From Liolophura sinensis (Eukaryota > Mollusca > Polyplacophora > Chitonida > Chitonidae): DNA of 64,000 bases. Shown in pieces: positions 35,816-50,200 of the stretch. How positions within the stretch are numbered: position 1 is the stretch's first letter; every line of letters starts with the position of its first letter. A program made the position numbers and the translations under genes. The notes beneath the pieces were generated by a model. The model was not told where the DNA came from. It did not search any database and saw only the letters and a list, made by a program, of their open reading frames with translations. The DNA is taken from contig NC_088296.1 in the NCBI RefSeq assembly GCF_032854445.1, forward strand, positions 26,221,448 to 26,285,447, in the 5' to 3' direction.

Positions 35816-36329
35816 TATGTATAAATATCCCTAGCTAACCTTTGATGCCGATGTATGTATTAATATCCCTAGCTAACCTTTGATGCCGACGTATGTATAA
35901 ATATCCCTAGCTAACCTTTGATGCCGATGTATGTATAAATATCCCTAACTAACTTTTGAAGCCGATGCATGTATAAATATCCCTTGCTAACGTTTGAAGC
36001 CGATGCATGTATAAATATCCCTAGCTAACCTTTGATGCTGGTATATGTATAAATATCCCCAGGTTTCCTTTGATGCTGATGTATGTATAAATATTCCTAG
36101 CTAACCTTTTATGCCGATGCATGTATAAATATCCGTAGCTAATCTTTGATGCCGATGCATGTATAAATATCCCTAGCTAGCTATTGATGCCAATGCATGT
36201 ATAAATATCCCCAGCTAACCTTTGATGTCGATGTATGTATAAATATTCCTAGCTAACCTTTGATGCCGATGCATGTATAAATATCCCTTGCTAACGTTTG
36301 ATGTCGATGTATGTATAATGTTTTGTCAT

Positions 36330-37375
36330 GTCTTCAAACATTACCCATAGCCTAATGAGTTTTACCATGCTAACAACACTGATACACCATTATCTTTAAC
36401 CATGCTCAGAACACTAAACACCTATTATCTTTAACCATTCCGGGAAAACTAAGGGTCCATTGATCCTAACCCTTGATCAGAACAGTATGGGCCCATTTTT
36501 TACAAACCATGCTCAAAACACTGTTAACCTATTGTATGTTTATCTTGCTAAGAACACTGTCAGCCTGTTCCACTTAACCACACTTAGAACAGTGAGGGCA
36601 CATTGCTTTTAACCATGTTGAGAACACTAAGGGTCTATCGCACTTAACCATGCTAAGAACACTAAAAATCTTAACCATGCCAAGGATAATGATGACCTGT
36701 TGAGTTTAACCATGCTCAGGACAACGAGGGCCTTTGTGTTTAACCATGCTAAGGACAACGAGAACCTGTTGTATTTAACCATGCTGATGGCCTGTTGTCT
36801 TTGACCATGCTCAGAACACCGATGACCTGTTGTATTTAACCATGCTAAACCACTGATGGCCTGTTGTCTTCGACCATGCTCAGAACAACGAGGACCTGTT
36901 GTATTTAACCATGCTAAACCACTGATGGTCTGTTGTCTTTGACCATGCTCAGAACAACGAGGACCTGTTGTATTTAACCATGCTAAACCACTGATGGCCT
37001 GTTGTATTTAATCATGCTAAACCACTGATGGCCTGTTGTCTTCGACCATGCTCAGAACAACGAGGACCTGTTGTATTTAACCATGCTAAGCCACTGATGG
37101 CCTGTTGTCTTCGACCATGCTCAGAACAACGAGGACCTGTTGTATTTAACCATGCTGATGGCCTGTTGTCTTTGACCATGCTCAGAATACTAAATACCCA
37201 TGCTCAGACTATTGAGTGTACAATGTCTTTAACCATGCTCTAAACACTGATAAGCTGTTTAACCATGCTCAGGAGACTGAAGGGGTATTGTTTTAACCAT
37301 GCTCAGAAGACTGAAGGGGTATTTTTTTAACCATGCTCAGAAGACTGAAGGGGTATTGTTTTAACCATGCTTTGA
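36330..37375. repeat. degenerate minisatellite, about 35/70-bp period
   Basis: Units contain TTTAACCATGCTCAGAACAC. In the middle (36700-37200) a dimer of about 70 bp with GGCCTGTTGTCTTCGACCAT recurs with high identity, while both ends are diverged single units. Confidence 0.9.
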
Positions 37376-38045
37376 GCTAAGAAACTGTTTTGTAGCAAGT
37401 ATTAGATACAAATGCCTACCTTATTAATTGTTCCGCTGTAAAAGTTTGACATTCAAAGAACATAGTGAGCAAAGGCAAAATTATCCATAATTTACTTGGA
37501 CAAACATTACAAGTGGAACTGATATTTTCGAAAAAATATTTGTAAGATGGACATTCAATATGTACAACAATTATCAAAACCATATGTCACAATATAATCT
37601 AAAAGCTGAAGGTGTTTATGGCAAAAGTACACAGGCAAAATTGTCATACAAAACACAGAGCACAAATGTTTGCTGCACTAATTGCTTCTAATGTTACATT
37701 TACGTTGGCAATAATCTAACCGTTAGAATCAAAACATTTGACTGATTAGGTCTTCGCCACTCACATATCTGGAACAAAATCCACATGCAATCAAAAAAGA
37801 CCCTTCAACCGTTCATATATATACCATTTCACTGACTAATCAACTTAAAACGTATTTTCACGTGGATTTCGATACAGATTTTGAACAAAGCAATGCAACA
37901 GTCGAAGTGGTGCTCGTCAGAATTCTGTAAACGGTTTTAAGACTTGTAACTAACTGAACAACAGCGCACTCTGTACTTAATTGACAAACAATGCCAGTGA
38001 TTTCAGTAACAATACAATTGATCGGGGTAATCATAACTGGTATTG
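37376..38045. other. 3' flank of the Ig-domain gene
   Basis: Unique AT-rich sequence expected to hold the 3' UTR of the minus-strand gene. I did not find a clear AATAAA on the minus strand here, so the transcript end is not placed. Confidence 0.4.
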
Positions 38046-38200
38046 TTATCTAAGAAGGTTAGATTGTATCTTTGTCTTGCCTTTTGTTTTCTGTCTGAAG
38101 ACATACAGACACACGATGATGAGAAACACAACCACGAGGACAGCACTGACGATGGCAGCTGTTTTTAGTGGACCTAAACCACCATCTGTCTCGCTTGGCA
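38046..38200 (-). CDS. Ig gene exon 7: membrane helix and short tail
   Basis: 155 bp, acceptor GATTTTTGCAG, stop TAA at 38046-38048. Encodes a short juxtamembrane linker, the helix TAAIVSAVLVVVFLIIVC continuing LYVF, and a 16-residue tail starting RQKTKGK. The basic residues after the helix fit type I topology. No ITAM/ITIM tyrosine motif, PDZ-binding end or kinase domain, so signalling would need partners. Confidence 0.87.
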
Positions 38201-41200
38201 CTGCAAAAATCAAATGGACAATGACAAAATGATGACGATGTTTTTGCAATGGGAACACCAATTATATGGATTTTAGTTCCGGCGTACTTTTCTACGGCTT
38301 AAGATCTATATTTTCTTTCTAAATATAGTACCTTCACACAGCGTCAGCCGTACGCTGGAAGATCCCACGCTGTTAGTTACTGTGAGGGTAAAACTGTCGG
38401 ACAGGCCATCGGGAAAATCCCACACTACAGCCTGACCCAGGATAGTGGCTTTACGGACAGTTCCACGAACAGTCATTTCTACGATGACGTTCTCCATCTC
38501 TTCAAGAGTTGTGTTAACATGAGTGGTCTCCCCTGAATCAGTCTGCCACAGTGTGTTGGTGAAGTTTGGGTAAGCGTAGAAGGGGACAGCGATACTAGTC
38601 TTGTTACTAATACATTTCCTGAAAGCACCATCACCAATAAGGGGTTTACCTATAACAAATAACAGAGTTTTTAAGGAGTCATCACAAATCCCTTGGAACC
38701 ACAAATCCGCGTCATATATGTAGCCTGTCGTGACCAATCCGTGTCATGTGTAGCCTGTCATGAGCAATCCGCTTTATATATGTAGACTTAGAGTGGCATG
38801 ACCAATCCGTGTCATATATGTAACCAGTCGTGACCAGTCCGTGACAGATATGTAACCAGTCGTGACCAATACGTATCATGTATGTGGCCATACGTTAGCA
38901 ATACGTGTCATATATGTCGCCTGACGTGACCAATAAGTGCCATATATGTAGCCTGTCCTAACCAATCCGTGTCATACCTGTAGTCTGTCATCACCAATCC
39001 GTGTCATAAATGTAGCTTGTCATCACCAATCCGTGTCATAAAGGTTGCCAGTCGTGGCGATTCCGTGTAATATATGTAGTCAGTCCTGACCAATCCGTGT
39101 CATATGTGTAGCCTGTCCTGACCAATCCGTGTCATAAAGGTTGCCAGTCGTGGCGATTCCGTGTCATATGTGTAACCTGTCGTGGCCAATCCGTGAAGGT
39201 TAACAATGGCTGGTGTGGTTGAGTACACATTTGTAGCTGCCGTTTGCACATGAATCTGGAAATGTCTCCTGATAGTATTTACACTGTTAAAAATCTTCAC
39301 AAGAAATCTAATAAAGCTCAGCATCTATACACATCAGATTACTCTGATCTTCGCTCAACATATTCATTCTCAGATGAAAATGTCCTTTTAATTTAGTTAA
39401 GATAGGCTTTCAAATTCCTTGCTTATATCCTCAACAGTTATAGGGTGTGTATCTGCAAACCACAACGCACTGGACAGAAAAATCTCCCATTGTCACTGTT
39501 TGTGAGGAACTGGTGACAGTCTAATGATAGGTGAAGAAGGGCGTTCGTTGTACTCGCTGACAGCCACTTCATAACCACCAATAATTACCTGAAAGTTTTA
39601 TGCTAAACGTGGGAAATGAAGGGGATTGCTGACTATGATCAGTACTTCCTCTTGATACTCGCCCAATGGATGTAGTTGCACCGATATCTAAATACACCAG
39701 CAGGAACAGATTCCTAATAAATGTATTAGATTAACTTACAGTTTGGTCTATGGAAGAATTCCCCTCTGGCCGTTCCGTGAGTATTTCCTACTATACAGAC
39801 GTATAATCCCATCGTGTTACAGTTCTCAGGAAGAAATAATCTATAGATATTCTCATCCTGTCTTTCCCCAGGAATCAGGCTTAGAGTTACCTCCCCTAAC
39901 CGCTGTTCCCACGGCCTAAAGTAGAATTTCCGAGGCATCCCGTCAACCGAGCATTCCAGGGCCTGAAGACCATTGTTGTAAAAAACAGAGGCGACAGGTG
40001 GATCTACAGGTGAGGCAGAAAAAAAACATGTTATGATACTCCACGTGATACAGACCCAAAGCCTAATTTCTGATAACGGCGTTTCTAATTGTGGTGGAGA
40101 TGTAGAAGATCTGTGACATAAGGAGAGTATTTAATTCATGATTTTGTGAATAAAATAGAAAAAAACTTTCTCGTTGATCAGAGCCCATCATGAATTAACG
40201 GCTTTAGAGGACAGGGTGGTGAATAATCCTCGCCATGATCTCAAAGCTTGTCCATCAACTGAGCACATGTACACATGCATCGGACCATTGGTGTACCAGT
40301 TTCCAGGACTAATTACAGCGTCACCATAACAGGAAACTGAGCGATGATCCATGGCAAGAAGCGCATGCAATCGCCAGTGCCTTTGCAAAGGTCAGTTATT
40401 TACTCTTAAAATCTGCTGCATTTAACAGAAAGTCTGTTGTATGAGTGATGCTAGAATGTGTTATGTTATTGTAGCAGATTACTCCGTTAAATATAGCACA
40501 ACTCATTCTATTAAATCAATGTAGAGGCTATATATTAGACCAACAGGAGGCTATGTCCAATAGCTTTATGTTGTTATGACCGAAGACATTCTAGTATTAC
40601 TCAGGTAACAGGTTTTGTGCTAAAATAAACTGATTATTTCTTGCGTCTTTACCGGGCATGTCGCTGTCCTTGGCCTGTAAAATCAACCAACATCGTAAAA
40701 TACCAAAAGAAGTAGGCCACAGACAGTTTGTGTTCTGGGTCAGGGCTTTCTAGTGCATCTTAATTATCATTACCACGAAAGTCAAGCATCTCAACACTGC
40801 AACATTAGCCAGATTCACAATTCTGATTGCAAAGGGACTCGTAATTCAAGCTAACCAAAATCTTGTAAAAGCCTCAACAACTTAAAGTAAAATATTTTTC
40901 ATTTACTGAGTTAGATGCTGTGAAATGTTGGAATTATAAGGTGGGCTTTATGAACCATTTTGTCAGATATGTATCGTCATATTGACCTCTCGTTAACAGA
41001 CTCACCTTACTTTATTCACAATGTTGGCATGAAGTTTATCCTTAACACGTGGGTGCAGAAATCATTTTTTTCACGTCATTGGCGATATACTTGATCAGTG
41101 GGCTAATGTCCATAACGCCCATAATATCTGAATGCATTTATTCAATGTAAAATATCTAAAATAAAATAAGGGCATTTTAAGACAAGATTTTATTTGGGCT

Positions 41201-44200
41201 CTCTACTGATTTTATGTTTCTGTTCCTTTAAGGAGAACAGATAAATTAATCAAAGTACTTGAAAATAGTCAAAATATTGAAATGTGTGTTAACCATACAC
41301 TCACATTCAACGATCATCTCCACAGATACTGTTCTGTTACCAGCATCGTTCCTGCCTCTACATTCATAAGTGCCCGCCTGTGAGCGATTTACTGACACTA
41401 CACTGTAGATGGCGCTGTTCTCAGGAAGTCGTTCTGATTGGTCGCCGTGCATTCTCCACCAGGAGAAAGATGGTGGTGGGTTTCCTGTGATGTTGCACCT
41501 CAAGTCAACACTTCGGTTTTCTGATACTGATATGGATGATTGTACTGACGGACTGATATCTGCAGGGGAAGAGACATCTGTACGGATATGAACATTTTCA
41601 AAAGAAATCCTTGTTTTGTGTGTAAAAAGGTCAAATTTTTCTATAACAATCATACAAAAAAACATACAATGTATGACCTTCTATTTCATGCCAGGTCAGT
41701 CGGCCAGTTATGCCTGCAGAAACTCCCAAATATGAAAGAGGTAATTAAGGGCTAAACCAAAGGAGAATCTTGGAAAATAAACAATGGTTAAGTGTAAATG
41801 GTAAGAATTCCAAAGAAGATCAGTTCCAACGTGGACGAAGCTGCATTTTATCGTACTAGACCAAGGTATCGATCATAAAAATTTACCTGTGTTCGCATGT
41901 TCACGAGTCTCAATATTTGGAGAGAAAGAACTCATGGCCTAAGGCAGCAAAGTGTGTCGGAGATTTAATCCGAGTTATTCATAGAAAAATATGAAATGGT
42001 TAGAATCTGTTATGTAAGACCAGTTACATAGTGGCATAGTATTATGTGTTCATTTTTGCAAAATTGTTGATAAACTTTACGACGGCAAACATGAAACTGT
42101 CATCAATTATTGATTATTTAATCAGTCCTTGCATTTTAAGCCTACTGACGATGATGAAACCTTTCACCGCATAGCCTAGCATGTCTAATGCTACCAATAT
42201 TTTTCTAAATATAATTAAAGACATGCAACACAGAGGATAACACCACAACAGCGTCGACATTGTGATAACTGGCAAACGGGCACACCTGTCCGGTGAAATG
42301 TAGCCTCTCGCCAATTTACTTCAGCGAGGCTTCATTCTAACTGTCCATGCAAGTGTCTATGTAACAAGTTGCACGCCCTTAATACCATGGCTTAAACGGT
42401 AACAAGTTGCACGCCCCTTAACACCATGATTTAAACAGTTACAAGTTATACGCCACCTAATACTATGACTTAAACAGTAACAAGTTACACGCCCCTTAAC
42501 ACCATGATTTAAACAGTAACAAGTTGCACGTCCCCTAATACCATGTCTTAAACAGTAACAAGTTGCACGTTCCCTAACAGCATGGCTAAACAGTAACAAG
42601 TTGCACGTCCCCTAATGCCATGTCTTAAACAGTAACAAGTTAAACAGTCCCCTAACACCATGGCTTAAACAGTAACAAGTAGACTTAAACAGAATTAAGT
42701 AAAAATATGCAGTGATTTTGAATGCAGTTTTTTAGGTGTACTTCACCCTTATTACTTACACAGAACGTTGAGGATGGTCTGTTCCGTCTTAGCCCCTTGT
42801 GGATACCTAACTTTACACTCCAGTATTGACCCGTTGTGATATTCCTCCACTTTCAGTGTTACAGCACTTTGTGCCCCGTGTGATCTGTTCAGCACACAGT
42901 CATTTAAAGTCCAGGTAAAGTTGAACTCCGGAAAGCTGGAGTCTGACTTACACAAGACCGGTAATGGCTTGCCCTTGGTCACGTTGAGGAAAAGGTTACC
43001 TCCCTTTGTGAAGGTGTTTGACAGTGTGAGTTTGGTTGGGCTTGGATCTGCAAGACATTTAGATCTTTGTTCAACATTTATTTTTCTTTGGGACGTAGTA
43101 TTATTTGATAATCAATGAGTTTCTTCTTTATTCACTTTAATCAATCAATCCATTTCCGTTTTAAAACATTTTTCAATCATTTTTATTTTAAAAAAATCTT
43201 AGCAGTTTAATTTTCATTTCACTTATCAGTTAACATGACCATGGTTAAGCACACTGTTTTTCGTTTATGGTGGCTGTTTAGTAAAAGTCGATGCATTTTG
43301 GTATGTATGGCAGCCAATCTCTCGCATTGTACGACTGACACTCTCTACTGATCCAGTCTGGTGTCTTTGACACGATGATATAGTGAGGAAGTATTGCTAC
43401 AATATGCATGTCTGCATTAAGGTCAGCCTTCCGCTGCGATATGATTAAAGTGATACAACATAGTTGTTAGAACAAATAAAGCACAAGGTTCGGAGACCTG
43501 GGAACAAACCAGGGTCAGAACATTAAAAATGGTACTTGTAGCTGACTCGACGTTCAGCGCTGAGAGGGCAGTACAATTATTAAGATGCACTTTTGGCTTT
43601 TCGCGGCCCAACAGACTACGTGACTCGAAAATTCTCACTACAGCAATGTTCCAATATTATAAATCTTGTGTGATAATACATGAAAAACGGATAGTGCACC
43701 TAGCTTGAAACAGGGCTGGTAGACCCACTGTCAGCAAAATATTTCTGCATAGGGTGTCATGTTAGGTGTGTAGGGCAAGGTACTCGTCCTGTCACAAGAA
43801 AGACATTGATAGGACACAGACCTCCATGACAACTTCCGTTTTGTAGTTCTATGTATTTTAGGGTGTAAAGTCTTTTCTTACTGCGAGCATGATGGAAATT
43901 GTCTAAGCGTTGGGCAGGTATGAGTTTTAATGATGAAAGTTTGAAATTCTGGGCCAGAGGACACAAGGAGACAGGTGGTGATGAGACTGCCAGTGACGTT
44001 CCCTTGGCGTTGCTAGGCACCCCTCCCAGCTGCCGGCATGGAAAGGTCCAGATTTTGACGGACAACCTATGTCAAGAATTTTATGGCTTCTTTCTCACAG
44101 GCTGGGCCAGGTATGCACCAAAGCTCACTGGCCAGAGAATGTTTGGGACTGAGCTACAGCGCTAAACGTTAACATTGTCACTTATGGAAAACTAATGGGG

Positions 44201-47200
44201 GTCTGTGGCCAGTATATGCACATACCGTAAGACTCCTCGCCGTCACAAGACTGCAAACTGTGTATGTAGTACGTAAAAAACCAAATATACATGCATACTT
44301 ACATGTACATGCAAACACACAAACCCGCACACACGCAAGCATATACATAGATATACATACCAACCAAGACTGTTCTACTAAAAAGAATACATATGTTAAC
44401 CTTACACTATTGACATCAGACTCAGACTTCGTATATTGCATGTACTGTTTTGTACTTTAAACACAGTAAACACTCACAAACTGTCAGCTCCACCTCTGTT
44501 GACAGCCCACCATTGTCACACCGAAAACTTCCATTATGCAGTTTGTAGTCCAGCCTCAATATATGCAAACTTCCGTCACCATCCATCGTGATGTTCCTGT
44601 TATACTGTGATGAATGTGCAGAATATTTAACGTCTCCATTTACCAGCATTGTGGCAATCACATTTCGTTTGAGGTGGTTTGACCAATGCCAGGTAACATC
44701 ATTGCCCGCTATACTTCCTTCGCATTTGAGAACCATGGACTCACCCTCTTTTCCGTTCATCTTTATAACACTGGCAGTCACAGGCTGCATTTCTCTGTTT
44801 TGAAACACCACTGTGTGCAATAGGACAAAAAAACCCTCATTATTAACGTGACCGATATCTATACACAGCGTAGCTGTTCGGTCTCATAACATACTCACAA
44901 GTCAAAATCATAGATGGAAAAATCGCCATTTCAGAAATAGAAGACCTCTGCCAGGAATAAAACAAACTAATCTGTGAAACACAGATACAGGACAAGAAGT
45001 ATCGACAAGTAAAGCCTTACCTTAGTAAGGAATATGAGCGACAATAACCAACCTGGGGACAAGGTATAATGCTTTTGAAACTTTACTTCCAACCTTACTG
45101 ACCTTTACTGTGATTTAAGACCGGTGTTTTTGCTTAGTTCACCAATAACAAATTCGATTGATCACCCTTGTGAAATACCGTTTTCTTGTCAAGAGAATCT
45201 GAAGTCAGGTTTTATGTAAAATTAGTAAACCTAAAACAGGCTTGTCAAATATAGTCATGATATCAACAATATAACGAAAAACTGAGAAAGTATTAAATGT
45301 TAATACATTTTACCATGTCTATTGGTGTAGTATTCATTCAACTTACACGTGACGTATTTGCTAACAAATGTATTACAACATTTATTCAGTAATGAGATAT
45401 TTATTAACCACACATTGCCGTACAACAGTCACTTCAATCAGCAATAACACAGCACCAACCAGCAGTCACACAGTGCCAATCAGCAGTCACACGGTACCAA
45501 TCAGCAGTTGTACAGTACCAATCAACAGTCACACGGTATCAATCAGCAGTCACACAGTACCTGTCAGTGTTACACACATTGGCAATCAGCAGTCACACAG
45601 TACCAATCGCCAAGCACACAGTATCAACCGGCAGTCCCACAGTACCAACCAGCAGCCACACAGTGGCAATCAGCAGTCACACAGTACATATCAGCAGTCA
45701 CACAGTACCAGTCAGCAGATATACAGTAGCAGTCACACAGTATCTATCAGAATTACACACAGTTGCAATCAGCAGTCACACAGTACCAATCAGGAGTCAC
45801 ACAGTACAAACCAACAGACACACAGTACCAATCATTAGTCACACAGTACCAATCACCAGTCACACAGTACCAATCACCAGTCACATAGTACCAACAAGAA
45901 GTCGCACAGTACCAATCAGCTGTCACACAGTATTAATCTGCAGTCACACAGTGCCAATCAGCAATCACACTGTACAAACCAGCAGAAGAAGAGTACCAAT
46001 CAGCAGTCACACAATACCAATCACCAGATACACAGTACCAATCATTAGTCACACAGTGCCAATGAGCAATCACTCACTTCCAATCAACAGTCACCCACTA
46101 CCAATCAGGAGTTGCACAGTACTAATCAGCAGATACACAGTAGCAGTCACACAGTACCTCTCAGAACTACACACAGTGGCAATCAACAGTCACACAGTAC
46201 CAATCGCCAAGCACATAGTATCAACAAGCAGTCACACAGTACCAACTAGCAGTCACACAGTACCAATCGCCAGCCACACAGTACCAATCAGCAGTCACAC
46301 AGTATGAACCAGGAGTGGCACAGTACCAATCAGCAGTCACACAGTACCAGTCAGCAGATACACAGTGGCAGTCACACAATACCTATCAGAATAACACACA
46401 GTACCAATCGGCAGTCACACAGTACCAATCGCCAGCCACACAGTTCCAATCGGCAGCCACACAGTACCAACCAGCAATTATGCAGTAGCAGTAACACGGT
46501 ACCTATCAGAATTACACACAGTGGCAATCAGCAGGAACACAGTACCAATCAGCAGTCACACAGTACCAATCAGCGGACACACATTACCAATCAACAGTCA
46601 CACAGTACCAATCAGCAATCACACAGTACCAATCAGCATTCACACAGTACCAATCAGCAGTCACACAGTATTAATCAGCAGTTACACAGTACAAACCAAC
46701 AGAAACACACAGTACCAATCAGCATTCACACAGTACTAATCGGCAGTCACGCAGTACCAATCAGCAGTCACACAGTACCAATCACCAGTCACACAGTGCC
46801 AATCAGCAGTCACACAGTACGAATCAGCTGTCACACAGTACAAATCAGCAGTCACGCAGTACCAATCAGCAGTGACACAGTACCAATCAGCAATCCCACA
46901 GTATGAATTAGCAGTCACACAGTGCCTATCAGCAGATACACAGTACCAATAAGCAGTCACACAGTGCCAATCAGCAGTCACACAGTGCCATTCAGCAATC
47001 ACGCAGAAGCAATCAGCAGTTGCACAGTGCCATTCAGCAGATACACAGTGCCAATGAGCAGTCACACAGTGCCAATGAACAATCACATATTATCAATAAA
47101 CAGTCGCACAGTACCAACCAGCAGTCACACAATACCAATCAGCAGTAACACAGTACCAATTAGGAGTCACACAGTACCAGTCAGCAGACTCACAGTACCA

Positions 47201-50200
47201 ATCAGCAATCACACAGTACAAATCAGCAGTCACACAGTATCAATCAGCAGTCAGACAGTACCAATCAGATGTCACACAGTACCAAGCAGCAATCACACAG
47301 TACTAATTGCCAGCCACACAGTACCAATCAGCAATTACACAGTACCAATCAACAGTTACACAGTATCAATCAGCAGTCACACAATACCAATCAGTTGTTG
47401 CACAGTTCCAATCAGCTGTCAAACAGTACCAATCTGCAGCCACACAGTGCCAATCAGCAGTCACACAGTACAAACCAACAGACACACAGTACCTATCACC
47501 AGTCAAACAGTGCCAATCACCAGTCACACAGTACAAATCAGCAGTCACATAGTACCAACAAGAAGTCGCACAGTACCAATCATTAGTCACACAGTACCAA
47601 TCAGCAGTCACACAGTGCCTATCAGCAGTCGCACAGTACAAACCAGCAGACGAAGAGTACCAATCAGCAGTCACACAGTACCAATCAGCAGTGACACAGT
47701 AACAATCAGCAACCCCACAGTATCAATCAGCAGTCACACAGTGCCAATCACCAGATACATAGTACTAATCATTAGTCACACAGTGCCAGTGAGCAATCAT
47801 TCACTTCCAATCAGCAGTCACCCAGTACCAATCTGTAGTTGCACAGTACTAATCAGCAGATACACAGTACCAATCACCAGTCACACAGTATTAATCAACA
47901 GTCACACAGTACAAACCAACAGACACACACAGTACCAATCAGCAGTCACACAGTATCAATCAGCAGTCACACGGTGTCAATCACCAGATACACAGTACCA
48001 ATCATTAGTCACACAGTGCCAATGAGCAATCACTCACTTCCAATCAACAGTCACCCAGTACCAATCAGTAGTTGCACAGTACTAATCAGCAGATACACAG
48101 TAGCAGTCACACAGTACCTCTCAGAACTACACACAGTGGCAATCAACAGTCACACAGTACTAATCGCCAAGCACATAGTATCAACAAGCAGTCACACAGT
48201 ACCAACTAGCAGTCACACAGTACCAATCGCCAGCCACACAGTACCAATCAGCAGTCACACAGTATGAACTAGGAGTGACACAGTACTAATCAGCAGTCAC
48301 ACAGTACCAGTCAGCAGATACACAGTGGCAGTCACACAATACCTATCAGAATAACACACAGTACCAATCGGCAGTCACACAGTACCAATCGCCAGCCACA
48401 CAGTTCCAATCGGCAGCCACACAGTACCAACCAGCAATTATGCAGTAGCAGTAACACGGTACCTATCAGAATTACATGCAGTGGCAATCAAGAGTAACAC
48501 AGTACCAATCAGCAGTCACACAGTACCAATCAGCAGTCACACAGTACTAATCAGCGGACACACAGTACCAATCAACAGTCACACAGTACCAATCAGCAAT
48601 CACACAGTACCAATCAGCAGTCACACAGTACCAACCTGCAGTCACACAGTACCAATTAGCAGTCACACAGTACAAACCAACAGACACACACAGTACCAAT
48701 CAGCATTCACACAGTACCAATCACCAGTCACGCAGTACCAATCAGCAGTGACACAGTACCAATCAGCAGTCACACAGTACCAATCAGCGGACACACAGTA
48801 CCAATCAACAATTACACAGTACCAAACATCAATCACACAGTACCAATCAACAGTCACACAGTACCAATCAGCAGTCACACAGTACCAATCAGCAGTCACA
48901 CAGTGCAAACTAACAGACACACACAGTACAAATTAGCATGCACACAGTACAAAGTAGCAGTCACACAGTATCAATCAGCAGTCAAACAGTACCAATTAGA
49001 TGTCACACAGTACCAATCAGCAATCACACAGTACTAATTGCCGGCCACACAGTACCAATCAGCAATTACACAGTACCAATCAACAGTCACACAGTACCAA
49101 TCGGCAGTCACACAGTACCAATCAGCAGTCACACAGTGCAAACTAACAGACACACACACTGTCAGTACAAATTAGCATGCACACAGTACAAAGTAGCAGT
49201 CACACAGTATCAATCAGCAGTCAAACAGTACCAATCAGATGTCACACAGTACCAATCAGCAATCACACAGTACTAATTGCCGGCCATACAGTACCAATCA
49301 GCAATTACACAGTACCAATCAACAGTTACACAGTATCAATCAGCAGTCACACAGTACCAATCAGTTGTTGCACAGTTCCAATCAGCTGTCACACAGTACC
49401 AATGACCAATCACACCGTATCAATGAACAGTCGCACAGTACTAATCAACAGTCACACAATACCAATCAGCAGTCACACGGTACCAAGCAGCAATCACACT
49501 GTACCAATTAGCAGTGACACAGTACCAATCAGGAGTCACACAGTACAAATCAGCAGTCACACAGTACCAATGAGCAGTCACACAGTGCGAATCAGCAGTC
49601 ACGCAGTACCAATCAGCAGTGACACAGTACCAATCAGCAATCTTACAGTATGAATTAGCAGTCACACAGTGCCAATCAGCAGATACACAGTACCAATGAG
49701 CAGTCACACAGTGCCAATCAGCAGTCACACAGTACCAATCAGCAATTCCACAGTATGAATTAGCAGTCACACAGTGCCAATCAGCAGATATACAGTAAGA
49801 AAAAGCAGTCACGCAGTACCATTCAGCAGTGACACAGTACCAATCAGCAATCCCACAGTATGAATTAGCAGTCAAACAGTGCCAATCAGCAGATACACAG
49901 TACCAATAAGCAGTCACACGGTACCAATCAGCAGTCGCACAGTACCAATCATTAGTCACACGGTACCAATCAGCAGTCACACAGTACCGATCAGCAGTCA
50001 CACAGTACTAATCAGTAGACACACAGTACCAATCAGCAATCACATAGAACCAATTACAGTCACACAGTATCAATCAGCAGTCAAACTGTACCAATCTGCA
50101 GTCGCACAGTACCAAAAAGCAACCACACAGTACCAATCAGCAACCACACCGTACGAATTAGCAGTCACACAGTACCAATCAGCAGTCGCACAGTACCAGT

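Larger units (their letters stand above)
33935..36318. repeat. 38-bp minisatellite interrupted by a Tc1 element
   Basis: Units contain TATAAATATCCCTAGCTAAC and CTTTGATGCCGATGTATG. About nine copies lie left of the transposon (33935-34284) and about 13 to its right (35816-36318). The two halves join seamlessly in phase once the element and one TA are removed. It is unrelated to the 38-bp array at 7.3 kb. Confidence 0.95.
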
